64,000 nt of DNA, taken from Sugiyamaella lignohabitans (Eukaryota; Ascomycota; Dipodascomycetes; Dipodascales; Trichomonascaceae). Where the stretch lies: assembly GCF_001640025.1 (NCBI RefSeq), contig NC_031672.1, positions 5,270,001 through 5,334,000 on the forward strand. The letters are read 5' to 3'. A program made the translations under genes and the position numbers. How positions within the stretch are numbered: the stretch's first letter is position 1; every line of letters begins with the position of its first letter. A model generated the notes under the pieces. The model did no database searches, had not been told where the DNA came from, and worked only from the letters and a program-made list of their open reading frames with translations. Below are positions 8,548-20,079 of this stretch, in pieces.

Positions 8548-11133
8548 ATGTATGGAACAGTTGATAGAGTCAACGCCCAGAATGCAAAGGCAAAACTGGC
8601 AGACTCTTATACAAAACTGTTACGCGAAATCACTACGCCTACAATTTCTTCTGGTACGTTTTCCATAGGCAACTATTCCATTATCCGTCTTATTGGTACT
8701 GGCAGTTTTGGCAAAGTGTACCTTGCTAGCCACAAGTTTACGAAATCAAAGGTGGTATTGAAATCATCACCTAAAGAACAGCCGAATTTGGTACGTGAGA
8801 TCCATCATCATCGACAATTTAAACATCCTCATATTGCTAGACTGTATGAGATTATTGTTACCGAGACTTCAGTATGGATGGTTTTGGAGTACTGTCCAGG
8901 GGACGAGCTATATACATACCTGGTGAACAATAATGGACAGCTGAAACCAGACGAGACCAAGAAGATATTCTCTGAACTCTGTGGTGCTGTAACCTATACA
9001 CACTCAAAGAATTGTGCCCACAGAGATATTAAACTTGAGAATACACTATTAGACAAACGCCATAATGTGAAATTAGTGGATTTTGGGTTTACAAGGGAAT
9101 ACGAGAACAGTCGGACCATGCTTGATACCGTGTGTGGTACCAGTTGTTATATGGCTCCTGAGATCTTGATGGGAAAGAAATATTCTGGTGAAGCTATTGA
9201 TGTGTGGTCATTGGGCGTCATACTGTATACTCTTTTATATGGCGAAATGCCCTTTGAGGAAGAAACTGATGTTGATACTAGGATGAAGATTATAAATGAG
9301 GAGCCTAGTTATGGAGATTTTGTACGTGGTAAGCCAGTTCCAGAGGATGGCAAGAACCTCGTCAAGTTATTATTATCTAAGGACCCTAAACAGAGACTGG
9401 CTCTAGAGGAAATATTACAGCATCCATACCTGGAAGACTACGGATTATTGCAACGCAATATATTGGCCACCAAAGAGCCCAAGCCATTTTCAACTAAATC
9501 AGAGAAAAAGGTTTTACGGAGTTTGAAATCTTCTAATATCGACATCAGTAATTTGGCTGAATCAGTTCTTTCTCAAAGCTGTGATTCATTAGCAGGGTTT
9601 TGGGCTCTCGCTGTAGAACGACAAACTAAAATTGATCTTAAGAAACACAGACGCTCAAGCTTGGGTATAAAGCTTACGAAGCGTGATGGTATAGAAAAAG
9701 ACGGTGGTGACGATGAAAGCAGGGGACCGGCATCTCCCAAAGGTAGTGTGCATGGGGTCAGCCGATTCAGATCCCCGAGTGCTCCTCATTCGCCTCGGTC
9801 TCCCCTTGGTAAATTTGCGTCTTCTATTCGCTCTTCGAGTGATCGGGAGAGGTCGGATAGAATTGACCGGATGGAAAGGGCCGACAAACTTGTTGAAATG
9901 AATAGCAGCCCTATAAATGGTACAGCAGATAGTCATCTAGCTGAAGTTTCTAATGACCCACCGGCGAATATTGGTGAGATTAGTTCTAGTGTTGGAAAAA
10001 GTAATCCTCATAACCAACAAGCGGCCGAATCTGGGAACACCAAATCTGGCTTAGATGGCCCGTCCAGTTTAACGGTTTCCAATCAGTCTATCAACGATTT
10101 TCCAGAATTAACGACCCATCCATCAATTATCGAGCGTACAAAAACCAAGGCATCTTCAACTTCGCGTGATATAAGGGCCTCTCTTAAGGCTACGATGATG
10201 AAAATAATTCTTATTGGTAGTTTAAGGCGACGCCAATCTGTTATTGATGTCGATGGCGCCCCCTCTACTGTTTCTGCATCAAGTACGCTAAAGTCCGCCC
10301 AGTCCAACCCTTCGCAATCTAACGTTCGTGGTCTCGATATACATGACGAATCAGGAGGAGAGATCGGTGGGCTCAACTCCTCCGACCGTCAACCAACTAC
10401 GCTTATTATTCAACCTGATAGTGACAAGGATGAAATTGATCAACAGTCTCTCGTCGATCCAAATCAAAGTCGAAAAGAAAGGTCTAGCTCCGACTTCAAT
10501 GATACTCTTGGTAGTTCTCAGAGTCGTGGTAAGCCGAGTCGTAAGCTTGCTGTTCTGGCGCGCCCTATTTCACAAATCTCACAAATCTCTCAGATTTCTG
10601 CATTTTCACAACTATCTCAATATTCAACGAATTCACAAATCTCGGCAGCACCGTCCCAATTATCACAAGAAAAAATAAACCAAGCATTCAATAAACCCCA
10701 GAGCGAGGGCAGTTCGCGACCAAAATATTCCCGTCGTTCCACATCTTCATCAATTTCATCATTAATTTCGAGACACCGTAAAACACACTCCAAAGCATCC
10801 AGCACCTCTAGTGCTTCTCTCAAATCAGCTCCGGGTAGCCCCAGAAGGGTAGCCTCCCCCGTACCGGGTTCACATTCTCCATTTCCAAGGGCACGAGGAC
10901 GATTTAGTGAACATAGTGTTTTCCCCTCATCCAAGCTTGAAAGCCCAAGCTCACGAGTAAGACTTCGCAGAAAGTCTCCTTTTGCTGGGATCACTTCATA
11001 TGGTCGTAGGCAATCCAACTCCAGTACGCGAAAAGCAGCGGCTGCAAAAGTTATAGAAGAAGGTGAAGAAGGCGAAGAAGACAATGTATACGAAGACATT
11101 GATCTAGATGACGACATTTTAAAACAAGAATAG
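8548..11133 (+). CDS. Serine/threonine protein kinase, YPL150W-like
   Basis: 861 aa with an N-terminal kinase domain (about residues 40-297) and a long disordered Ser-rich tail. All key residues are visible: glycine loop GTGSFGKV (50-57), Lys72 in VVLKSS, HRD at 158-160, DFG at 178-180, APE at 203-205. The opening NAKAKLADSYTKLLREIT and the motif REIHHHRQFKHPHI resemble S. cerevisiae YPL150W (901 aa), an uncharacterised kinase of the CAMK/AMPK-related group. The tail contains a dense SQ repeat near residues 672-708 and an acidic C-terminus (EEGEEGEEDN...DLDDD). It is probably active; the substrate is unknown. Single exon; first in-frame ATG used. Confidence 0.85.
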   Translation: MYGTVDRVNAQNAKAKLADSYTKLLREITTPTISSGTFSIGNYSIIRLIGTGSFGKVYLASHKFTKSKVVLKSSPKEQPNLVREIHHHRQFKHPHIARLYEIIVTETSVWMVLEYCPGDELYTYLVNNNGQLKPDETKKIFSELCGAVTYTHSKNCAHRDIKLENTLLDKRHNVKLVDFGFTREYENSRTMLDTVCGTSCYMAPEILMGKKYSGEAIDVWSLGVILYTLLYGEMPFEEETDVDTRMKIINEEPSYGDFVRGKPVPEDGKNLVKLLLSKDPKQRLALEEILQHPYLEDYGLLQRNILATKEPKPFSTKSEKKVLRSLKSSNIDISNLAESVLSQSCDSLAGFWALAVERQTKIDLKKHRRSSLGIKLTKRDGIEKDGGDDESRGPASPKGSVHGVSRFRSPSAPHSPRSPLGKFASSIRSSSDRERSDRIDRMERADKLVEMNSSPINGTADSHLAEVSNDPPANIGEISSSVGKSNPHNQQAAESGNTKSGLDGPSSLTVSNQSINDFPELTTHPSIIERTKTKASSTSRDIRASLKATMMKIILIGSLRRRQSVIDVDGAPSTVSASSTLKSAQSNPSQSNVRGLDIHDESGGEIGGLNSSDRQPTTLIIQPDSDKDEIDQQSLVDPNQSRKERSSSDFNDTLGSSQSRGKPSRKLAVLARPISQISQISQISAFSQLSQYSTNSQISAAPSQLSQEKINQAFNKPQSEGSSRPKYSRRSTSSSISSLISRHRKTHSKASSTSSASLKSAPGSPRRVASPVPGSHSPFPRARGRFSEHSVFPSSKLESPSSRVRLRRKSPFAGITSYGRRQSNSSTRKAAAAKVIEEGEEGEEDNVYEDIDLDDDILKQE

Positions 11134-11254
11134 CATTTTGATAATTTAACTTGACCTTTAGTAATAAAAGCATAGACAAGGCTAAATTATTAGTTTATTT
11201 AATTAATTTCTTAATATCACATTTTTTTCTAAATTTGGCTTCAATCTAAATGCA

Positions 11255-14200
11255 TCAGATGTTGGCGATGACAATAGCGGGTTGTCCAGGAACAGCTTCC
11301 TGGACTTGCTTAACAGATGGAACCTCGACTTCCTCGCCAGAAATGATGTCCTTACCCTTCGTATTATCGTTTTCATCAATGGCAATAAGTTGAATCTCCT
11401 CGATTTTTGTAGCTTGAGGACTCTTTTTCAGAAGAGTAACAGTTGTCTTTACGGTATCAACCTCGCTAAAAGTCAGCTTACGATTAAAAACGGTGTTGGG
11501 GGGGAGCTTCTCAACCGTCAATTTAGTCTTTAAAGTATTGACAAATTGCATACCACGTTTAACATCACCAATCTTAGCAATCTTCTGTTTGAAATCTGGA
11601 GTGAAGTCGAGCGATAAGTTCTCAAAAGCATCTCTGACAACTTCAATGTATTCATCTTGCCATTTGGGAAATGCTAACGAAATGTAAAGGGACAATTTAG
11701 AAGGCTTCTTGGGATCAAAGTCATTACCCTTCTTCTTCTTCTTGAGTAAAGCACCTTCAGTTTCACGTGCAGATCTCGAAAGATTTCGGACATAGGCAAG
11801 AGCATCAGAAATTGACTTGTTGATGGGGCTATCAACCTTTGGGAAGTGGGCGTATTGCACCGACTCATTCTTTCCCAAGATATCACGCCAAACATATTCA
11901 GCAAAATGAGGGGCAATAGGAGTAAGGAGAAGAGCTTGAACCTCGATATATCTGCGGACAAGCTCTTTGTGCATACCTGTACCAACAGATGTAGTAGACT
12001 CCCGGTAATAATCACGAGCACTCTGGAAATCAAATAATCCAGACTTAAGGGCACCCTTGTACCAAGCATTCTCGTAATTATCCTTGGTAGCAGCAATGAG
12101 TTCATTCATTTCATTAGCAAAAGCTAAGTCAAAGAAGTTGTACTCATCAGCGCTGCCGGTACGAAGCTCAGAATCATTCTTAATGACCTCTTCCATCCAT
12201 TCCTTCAGGTTATACAAACGCAAGATAGCAGCGTTAGCGTTGCTCTCATCAAAGTTGGCATCTTCAAATGTATCACCAGCATCGGCCAGAGCAATTCTAG
12301 CGGCATCAGCACCAAATTTTTTGACTATTTCTTCAAGAGTCATGAAGTTACCAGTAGATTTGGACATCTTTTCGTTGTTGAGCATCAAGTGACCATTAGC
12401 ACGGATACCGCGGGGCCAAAATTCTTCAGGAAAGATAGCAGTATGTACGTAAATGAAAAATGTCAAATGATTGGGTATAAGATCCTTACCAGACACTCTG
12501 ACATCTAGAGGATAAAAGTACTGGAATTCATGGCGCATTTTCATAAGCTTGTCTTTAGAAATGGTGGTGTTGAGGTTGCTCATATCATCGGTAGGATTGG
12601 TGAACACGAAATCCCAGACCTCATCAGTCATTTCCTCAACCTTAATATCCAAAAGACCCTTTTCTCTACCGTAAAAGTCGGAGTGAAGAAAGTGGGAAAT
12701 GGTGTAATAAGCCATGTATATTGTGGAGTCTGATAGAGATTCAACCAGATACTGGGGATCCCAAGGAATCTTGGTACCGAGACCATAAGATCTAGAAAGA
12801 GCCCAGTTCTTCAACCAACCAAGTACCTTCTCAAAACCATGCTTGGTCTCGGGACTGTAAGTGTTCATTTGAGAAAGACATTGCTCAGCCTTAGCTCTCC
12901 ATGAGTCCTCACCATAATCAGTATACCACTGGTCTTGAAGAGAAACAACACACTCATCACCACTTCTGGAAATGACCAATCCCTCAGGCTCGTCGTAAAC
13001 AAAAGCTTCATTGCTTGCAATCAAATCAGCCTTCACCTTAGGCTTAGCATCTTCGACCTTTTCACCCTTGTATTTACCAATAACCATAACACCCTGGTAG
13101 AAATCTTCCTTGTATGCAAGTTCTTTGGCTTGGGCAAGAGCATCCTTGTCCTTGGGAGACTTAACCTTCAATTGCTCGATAATAGTTTTAGCGGTAACGG
13201 TACCATAAGTGGGAGTCTCAATAATGGCAACTGGCTCGAAAGAAGCCCACTCCCTTTCAATCTTATAGTACTCAGGCTTATTCTGGAGATCAATTGCAGT
13301 AATATAGTCATCTGGAGAGTTACTTGGAACTGAAGTAACGACACCAGTACCTTTGTTAGCCAAGACGGTCTCCATAGGAAGAACACGCAACTCAGGGTAG
13401 ACGGAAAGAGGGGCCTTGATCTTGGCACCGATAATAACAGAACCAGAAATCTTGGCAGAAGCTTGATAATAACCTCTAACAGGTGTCAAGTCCTGGAATG
13501 ACATGTTCTTGAAGGCACGCTCGGTACAAATGTAATAGTCGTTATTACCAGCATCGAAAATACCATATTCAATTTTAGGGCTAACAAAACAACAGGTCTG
13601 ACCGTACATAGTCTCAGGACGCAGAGTAGCAGCAATTAGGTAGACGCTCTTGCCATTCAAGTCGAATGACTGCTCACTAAGGACCTTTTGTGCAGCCTCG
13701 GGCCATTCAGTAACCTTGATCTTGATAGCAGTGTACTCTTGAGGATTAACTGCCTCGCCAACCTGTCTATCGTGATCCATACATGGCTGATTGTCCTTAG
13801 CAGAAAAGATGGTATAACGCTTACCAAACTTAATCTTACCAGCTTCTCTCAATCTATTCATATTCCAACGAATGAAAGAATCATAGTAAGGGTTAGCATT
13901 AGTAGTAACAAAAGAACGACGCCAGTCAATTCTAGCACCAAAACTATTACAATCTCTTTGACAAAGAGGAGGAAAGTACTCAACCCAATAAAATGGGTCA
14001 GCAAACTTGCTAACTTCTTCACGAGGAATTCCCAACTGAAGCATAATCTCAAATTGGTACTTGGCTCTTCCTTGCTTTGCAACAGCCTTGGACTTCTTTG
14101 CAGTGAACTTTGATGGGTCGGTCTTAGTAGCGGGCTTTTTAGACTTCTCTGCCTCCTCTGCAGCAGCGGCGACAGCAGCCTCCTCTTCAGGAGTCGGAGC

Positions 14201-14697
14201 ATTCTCGAAGTTTTCACCGAACTGCTCGATCTCACGAGTCAACTTGTCAGCACAGGCCTTGATGGGCATACCAGTACAATGAAAACCAAGTGGAAAGAGA
14301 GCATTCTTTCCCAACATTCTTTCATAACCAGTGGCAAACTCGACTTTCGAAAGAGTGAAACAGTGGCCAGCATGTAGAACACCATTCATATATGGATAAG
14401 CCATAGTAGCAAAGAACTTAGGATACTTGGCGCGAAGTTCTTCAGTAGTCAAAGATGAATCCTCGCTCTTAGGAGCGTCAACCTCAAAGACTTTCTCTTC
14501 GGCCCAAACCTTTTGATATTTCTTCTCAATATCGATGAGAGTGTCACGGCGTGCCGTCTAAATTTCACATTGTTAGAAACTTCTCGAATTGTAAATATTA
14601 GATACAGCCATCTCAGCTGTAGCTTTACAAAATGCTTCTTACTTACGTTCTCCATCTTGAGAGTCTTGGCCTCTGGGGCCGGTTTTGAATCAGACAT
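11255..14697 (-). CDS. CDC60: Cytosolic leucyl-tRNA synthetase CDC60, two exons
   Basis: Exon 1 is 14697-14647 (17 codons, MSDSKPAPEAKTLKMEN); exon 2 is 14557-11255. The 89-nt intron has a GTAAGT donor, a TTCTAAC branch site and a TTTAG acceptor. Joining restores the family N-terminus TARRDTLIDIEKKYQKVW. The 1117-aa product matches the usual eukaryotic cytosolic LeuRS size. Class I signature motifs are visible: HAGH (the HIGH motif) near residue 79 in PYMNGVLHAGH, and KMSKS near residue 746. The large insert between them is the CP1 editing domain. The enzyme charges tRNA-Leu and in yeast also signals leucine to TORC1. GGGTTAGGGTA lies about 115 bp upstream of the ATG. Convergent with the kinase gene, about 120 bp apart. 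Confidence 0.96.
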
Positions 14698-15024
14698 TGT
14701 TCCAATTGTGTACAAAACAACAAACAGATGTGTGTCGACAATCTGATCTAAACTGAAAAATTGGTGATGCTTCTGACTCAACCCGACCTCGATCATCCAT
14801 ATTTATGTGGGTTAGGGTATTGTAGTACCGGGGTATCATGCAAGAGCCTTGGGTCGGAGCTTCTAGTACTCACGGTTAACTCATGGTCTCTCTAACGCTT
14901 CTCGCTTTGCTAATATTCCAAGCTTAAAGCTCCAGTCATTACCTGTTCGCCCGGAGTTGCGGGTCTAGGAATGAATTGCGGCTTGGGATTAGAGTCTAGC
15001 CATAAGAAATATATATTACATTAT
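14698..15024. other. CDC60 promoter
   Basis: 327 bp between the CDC60 start and the GCD1 stop (same strand). Holds GGGTTAGGGTA at 14809-14819; nothing else recognised. Confidence 0.6.
14809..14819 (-). promoter_or_regulatory. TTAGGG-type site upstream of CDC60
   Basis: GGGTTAGGGTA, about 115 bp before the CDC60 ATG. Same class as the TSC13 upstream site; candidate Tbf1-like factor site. Confidence 0.35.
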
Positions 15025-16569
15025 CTATGAACGGTCAAAAAGGCCATCATCATCCGAGTCCACATCGTCACCTTCAGAGACTTCCCATTGAGACTGACCG
15101 TCAGATCTGTCATCATCCTCGTCTTCTGAAGAAACAAGGGCATCAGTACCATGTATAGATTCGCCCTCTGAATCGCCATCCAGCAGGCTCTCCATTGTGA
15201 GGTTCTGAAGGGTCTCATTTTTAGCCTGGAAACCTTGAGCAACTTTGTACCCACCCTCGACATTACAAGATACAAGCCTCGCTTTGGACTGGATATTACA
15301 CCCTTTGCCAATAACACAGTTTTCAAGTACAACGTCATCTTCAATCACAACTCCATCAAGGATTACACAACCTGTGATCCGACACTTTTTGCCGATTTTA
15401 CAATCATGGCCAATAATAGTTCTCTTAATGCTAGTTCGCTCACTGACAGTTGTTCTCTCACCCAGAGTAGAATCAGCACCAATGGCAGCCTGTCCCTTGA
15501 CTGCAGGTTGATTGTGTTGAGGACCAAGCTTTTTCGCCTGCAGTCTCATCATATACCTATTAGCCTCTAAGTATGCAGATATAGTGTTGACCCGAATAAA
15601 TGTAGTCGGTTCTGATAAATCGTTCGTAGCGGGGATAATATTCATTGCTACTGTCTCAAGTGGTTGGCGATGGCGCCACGAACGACGAGCTATATCTCTG
15701 ACAACCTTGTCAATATTTTTGTTCTGTGCATTGATTCGAGTGTTATCTTCGCTGTCTGGTGTAAGAAGAGAAAGCACCTTATGAGAACAAAAGAATATCG
15801 ATGCTCGTAAAATTTTGTTTGATACAACGCTGTATGGAAATCGCCATAACATGCTCATCCTAACCTCTAATGCTTTTTTTCCTGAAATCTCTTCTTTATT
15901 GTAGACATCTAGTAGCACTGGATCAGAGCTTTTGTTATCTGGCGTGTGAACAATGTAATCAGCTACTAGCGACTTTTTATCAATAGCTTCCAGGTTATTC
16001 CTATAGTATATCCCAGAAACAAGGGCATTACCACCACCTTGGTTATTCCTATGCACATTAATAAGTGTCTCGGGGTCGATATCTGTAATAAAATCACATG
16101 GTAGAACAACAAAATCGTTGGAGATCTTGCTCGATAACTGCTGAAGAATCTGGCCCGAATGCTTAATATCTTCAACTGCAACCACCTCTATATTTTCTGT
16201 AGTATGAGCTTTTTCCACATAGCACTTGACTTCATCATAATGCCTTGATGATACAGCTACTGTAATTTCTAAGGTCATGTTAGGTTTACCATAACTTTGA
16301 TCCAGTAACCAGACTTGAACCATCAATGCTTTCCAGAGCCTTTTTTAATTTAACTGAGTCAAGTCAAATCCGAACATCACCTCGTCTCTGTACTATCAGC
16401 GTCTATACCTACTATTAAATTTAGCTTTTTCACACCATGACAGAGTATAAGATATCATAGGCTTGTTAGCGATAGGAAGCAAAGGTTTGTAAGTTCCAGA
16501 TGAGCGAACCCCAGAGAATGGACTCAAATTACGACCCTCTCCACAGAGGACAATAGCGTGGAACTCCAT
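15025..16569 (-). CDS. GCD1: eIF2B gamma subunit GCD1, two exons
   Basis: Exon 1 is 16569-16413 (52 codons plus one base) and opens with MEFHAIVLCGEGRNLSPF, the typical eIF2B-gamma nucleotidyltransferase-like start. Exon 2 is 16268-15025. The 144-nt intron has a GTAGGT donor and ACCTAACATGACCTTAG at its 3' end. Only this donor keeps the frame, giving WCEKAKFN-KITVAVSS. The 466-aa product has an N-terminal pyrophosphorylase-like domain and C-terminal left-handed beta-helix repeats (TIIGHDCKIGKKCRITGCVI and following), then an acidic tail. The complex exchanges GDP for GTP on eIF2; gamma pairs with epsilon. Length is close to the human subunit (about 452 aa) and shorter than S. cerevisiae Gcd1 (578 aa). 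Divergent from RPT4. Confidence 0.93.
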
Positions 16570-16953
16570 TATTTCCTAATGCCAAATGATTAAGCCAGTC
16601 AATTGACCTGATTCGTTGCCAGGACTTATAATGACGATGATGCCAATGCGGTTCTTTTTTTCGTTTTGATTCGGGCAAGGGGTCCTGACATGCTTACTCT
16701 AGAAGCACACACGGCTGTGCAGGACACAGATGCGGTTGTGATGGTGAATCGATAGTATGTTTCTCTGTCAGCAAAACGAGTCTCCTTCAGGTTGGTTACA
16801 ATATAACATAAATTTACGGAATTAATCAATAACCCAACTATTTGACTGACTGATACATAGTACACGGCAATTGATCTACTGCTTGTATACGAGATTTACT
16901 GGCACAATTCATACTGGTAATAGCGTTCTGATCACAGCCGCCACCTCACATCC
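16570..16953. other. Divergent promoter GCD1 / RPT4
   Basis: 384 bp shared promoter. GGTGGCGGC on the minus strand (16936-16944), just before the RPT4 ATG, shares the GGTGGC core of the Rpn4 proteasome element GGTGGCAAA but mismatches the last three bases. Confidence 0.5.
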
Positions 16954-18333
16954 ATGTCTGACGAACGAGACCCTTTATTGGCAGCTCTTGAACAAGAGTC
17001 TGGCCAGACCCAGTCTGCAACTTCAGAAATTGATGCCGCTCGTGAGAAGGCTTTAGAAGATTTCAAGAAAAAACTTAAAGACCATAGACAATGGGACGCC
17101 AAATTAAAAGAGCTGAGGCTCAATATTCGTGGCCTTGAGAAGCAATTCGATAAGACTGAAGACGTAAGTATTACACGCTTATAGCTGGATAACTGGTGTC
17201 CTAGTACTTTCTTATTGTTTTCGGCATAACCAGGTGGTAAACCACGAGAGTCCAAAGCTGGTGGTAAGCTCAAACAGAACGTGTACTAACATTCGTAGGA
17301 TATTAAAGCACTTCAAAGTGTGGGCCAAATTATTGGCGAAGTTTTAAAGCAACTTGATGAGGAACGCTTCATCGTCAAAGCATCCAATGGTCCCAGATAC
17401 ATTGTCGGTTGCAGAAACAGCATTAAGAAGGAGTCGCTTAAGCAAGGTGTTCGTGTCGCCTTAGATATGACAACTTTGACCATCATGAGAGTGTTACCCC
17501 GTGAAGTTGATCCTTTGGTATATAATATGACAACTTTTGAACCAGGTAGTCTGACCTTTGGTGGAATTGGTGGTTTAAATGAGCAAATCAGAGAGCTTCG
17601 TGAGGTTATTGAGTTGCCTCTCAAGAACCCAGAACTATTCATTCGTGTTGGCATTAAACCTCCCAAGGGCGTACTTTTGTATGGGCCACCCGGTACTGGT
17701 AAGACTTTACTAGCAAAAGCGGTTGCAGCCACTATTGGAGCTAACTTCATATTTTCGCCTGCTTCTGCTATTGTCGACAAATATATTGGAGAATCGGCGA
17801 GATTGATCCGAGAGATGTTTGGATACGCAAAGGAACATGAGCCTTGTATTATTTTTATGGACGAGGTCGACGCTATTGGAGGAAGACGTTTCAGTGAGGG
17901 TACTTCTGCAGATCGTGAAATTCAGCGTACTTTAATGGAGTTGCTGAACCAAATGGATGGTTTCGATTACCTTGGTAAAACTAAGATCATCATGGCGACG
18001 AATCGTCCCGATACACTTGACCCTGCATTGCTTCGTGCCGGTCGTCTTGATAGGAAGATCGAAATTCCGCTTCCAAATGAGGTTGGTCGTCTAGAAATTT
18101 TCAAGATTCACACTCAAAGCGTTAGCAAACAAGGAGAGTTTGATTACGAAGCAGTGGTCAAGATGAGCGATGGTTTTAATGGTGCCGATATCCGTAATGT
18201 TGTTACGGAGGCAGGTTTCTTTGCTATCAGAGACGATAGAGATTATATTGTTCAAAACGACTTGATGAAGGCTGTCCGTAAGGTCGCTGAAGCTAAGAAA
18301 CTCGAGGGCAAATTGGAATACGAAAAATTGTAG
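16954..18333 (+). CDS. RPT4: 26S proteasome ATPase subunit RPT4, two exons
   Basis: Exon 1 is 16954-17163 (70 codons) and exon 2 is 17299-18333. The 135-nt intron has a GTAAGT donor and TACTAACATTCGTAG at its 3' end. The join [14 protein letters not shown] matches the conserved coiled-coil/OB boundary of Rpt4. The 414-aa AAA+ ATPase shows Walker A GPPGTGKT (about 199-206), Walker B FMDEVDA (about 256-262) and the second region of homology ([19 protein letters not shown]). It is part of the hexameric ring at the base of the 19S particle that unfolds substrates. CTG encodes a conserved Leu in MELLNQMDG, which supports the standard code. The extended N-terminus is shorter than that of S. cerevisiae Rpt4 (437 aa). 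Confidence 0.97.
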
Positions 18334-18531
18334 TTTGTAGAGCCTAAATTTATACTGCTGTTTTATACCGCTGTTGTATGCTTCTATATTTATCAGAATA
18401 AAGCATAGACGTCGCAAGTGGAGGTTCAGCTAATCGGAGCCTTCTCACAAATAATCCGATAACAAAATAGCAAAAATCGTTTATATCATTAGTCATAACA
18501 TCATAAAATTACATAAAAAGAAGAAAAAGAG

Positions 18532-20079
18532 TTATGTCTCGAGCACATTGGAGAGAACATTAAGAAAGGAGTCTCGAATTTTACGAGCTCTCGTCCGCGC
18601 CTTGTCGTCACAAGCAAGGGAAAGAGTGAAGACGGCAGGACCATTATCAAGGGCTACAACATTAAGTGAGAATCCACTGCCAAGAGCATTGTTGTGAACA
18701 GTACTTGGTTGCGAGAATGTCAGCTTATTTAGCATGACCTCAGCATGGGTATTTCTTCTCCCCATTGATATAAGGCCTAAGTTATTCACCTCAAGAAGAT
18801 TTTGCCGTGGCTTTTTCGTCATGGACTGGACTCGCTTTTTCATGTCTTCGGTGCTATTCCACACGGATGGGGTCGAGAGAGCACTTCGACAGAGAGATTC
18901 TGGACTGCTGGAGCTACTTGTTAAATAAGTGTTGAAATTCTTGGCCCATTTTTCAGGGAAAACAAACTGACGAATAGAAGAAGAAAAGTTTTCTAATGAA
19001 TGCGTGATGTCAAGTGAGTAATTTCCTAGAGCTTCCTCATCTATACGACTCCTTAGTAGCGGCCTGGCGTTGACGGGCGTCGTTGTTAGCAGCTCCAACT
19101 CTTCCTGTGATAAAACATAGTTGGGAATATACTCCAGCACACATTGCATAAGAGCAGCATAGAACACTGAGGTCATGGTCACACCTCGGTGTTTTACATT
19201 AGCCATGAGTCTTCGAACAAAAATAGCGGGAATTTCGAATATCAGTGTGGATCCTGTATTTTTCGAGGAGCGTATGTCGGGACCAGCCCAGGCGATTTTT
19301 GGCTTGTTCATTTTCAGCAAACCTTTAAAAGATTGTTTAGTAGGTTTCATGTCGAAGAGATTCGTTAGACTATCGGGAAGGGATAATGGCGACGCTTCAA
19401 CAGTCCAATTGGGTCTAGGCAATACAAGTTTATTTGGGAATGCCATATTCGTAGCGAGCTTTTTGTGAAAAAATACCCCTGAGGATTCGTCAAGGCATCC
19501 TCTGTCGAATACAAACGCAACTTCATATTCTGATAGTACATATAACCTCCATAGCGGTAAGTCGGTCCTATCATATGGGAGCTCGACCCGTCGAGACACA
19601 GTATTAAGAAATTCTCTTAGACTTTCTGTGGGATCAAATGTGACAACCTCCTCTAATTCAAAAGATTCAATTTTCTTCAGAACAAGATTTTTTTTATTTT
19701 GGCCAAAAATATTCGCCCCTAGCATTGGCTCCGAGGAGACCAAGTCTGCTAAAGCGGGGAATAAAATATCTCTAGTTATTGGTACAGAATATGTACCTGC
19801 AACCACGGCGATCGAAGTAGACATATTCATAACATTGTGATAAGCGCGTGATTTCTCAATTGAACTCAGTGAACGAGACTGAACCGGCGACATAATTGTG
19901 GAGGACGAATATAATGACGACCCTAGCGACTCATATGAAGTGGTAGAGCCATTAGACCTCATAGATGACCATGATGCTGTAGAAGAAGTCGATGCTCTGG
20001 ATGACGCCCGTGAAGAACTCCTCAACGAAGCAAATGACTGGTACGATGATATTGACATTCGATTGTTCATTGTTACCAT
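18532..20079 (-). CDS. Alcohol-acetyltransferase-like protein lacking catalytic His
   Basis: 515 aa, single exon. Residues 1-70 are almost pure Ser/Arg/Thr low complexity. From about residue 73 the sequence follows the alcohol acetyltransferase (AATase, ATF-like) family: SSIEKSRAYHNVMNM, LPLWRLYVL, and a C-terminal SLNVVALDNGPAVFTLS. The family HxxxDG motif is replaced by R193-G-C-L-D197-E, so the catalytic His is Arg (AGA at 19503-19501) and the following Gly is Glu. The aligned motif in the neighbouring paralogue (21143-22916) is intact. If the alignment holds, this is a pseudoenzyme, possibly binding or regulatory. The frame is open and shows no sign of decay, so I do not call it a pseudogene. 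Confidence 0.7.
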   Translation of the reverse strand: MVTMNNRMSISSYQSFASLRSSSRASSRASTSSTASWSSMRSNGSTTSYESLGSSLYSSSTIMSPVQSRSLSSIEKSRAYHNVMNMSTSIAVVAGTYSVPITRDILFPALADLVSSEPMLGANIFGQNKKNLVLKKIESFELEEVVTFDPTESLREFLNTVSRRVELPYDRTDLPLWRLYVLSEYEVAFVFDRGCLDESSGVFFHKKLATNMAFPNKLVLPRPNWTVEASPLSLPDSLTNLFDMKPTKQSFKGLLKMNKPKIAWAGPDIRSSKNTGSTLIFEIPAIFVRRLMANVKHRGVTMTSVFYAALMQCVLEYIPNYVLSQEELELLTTTPVNARPLLRSRIDEEALGNYSLDITHSLENFSSSIRQFVFPEKWAKNFNTYLTSSSSSPESLCRSALSTPSVWNSTEDMKKRVQSMTKKPRQNLLEVNNLGLISMGRRNTHAEVMLNKLTFSQPSTVHNNALGSGFSLNVVALDNGPAVFTLSLACDDKARTRARKIRDSFLNVLSNVLET

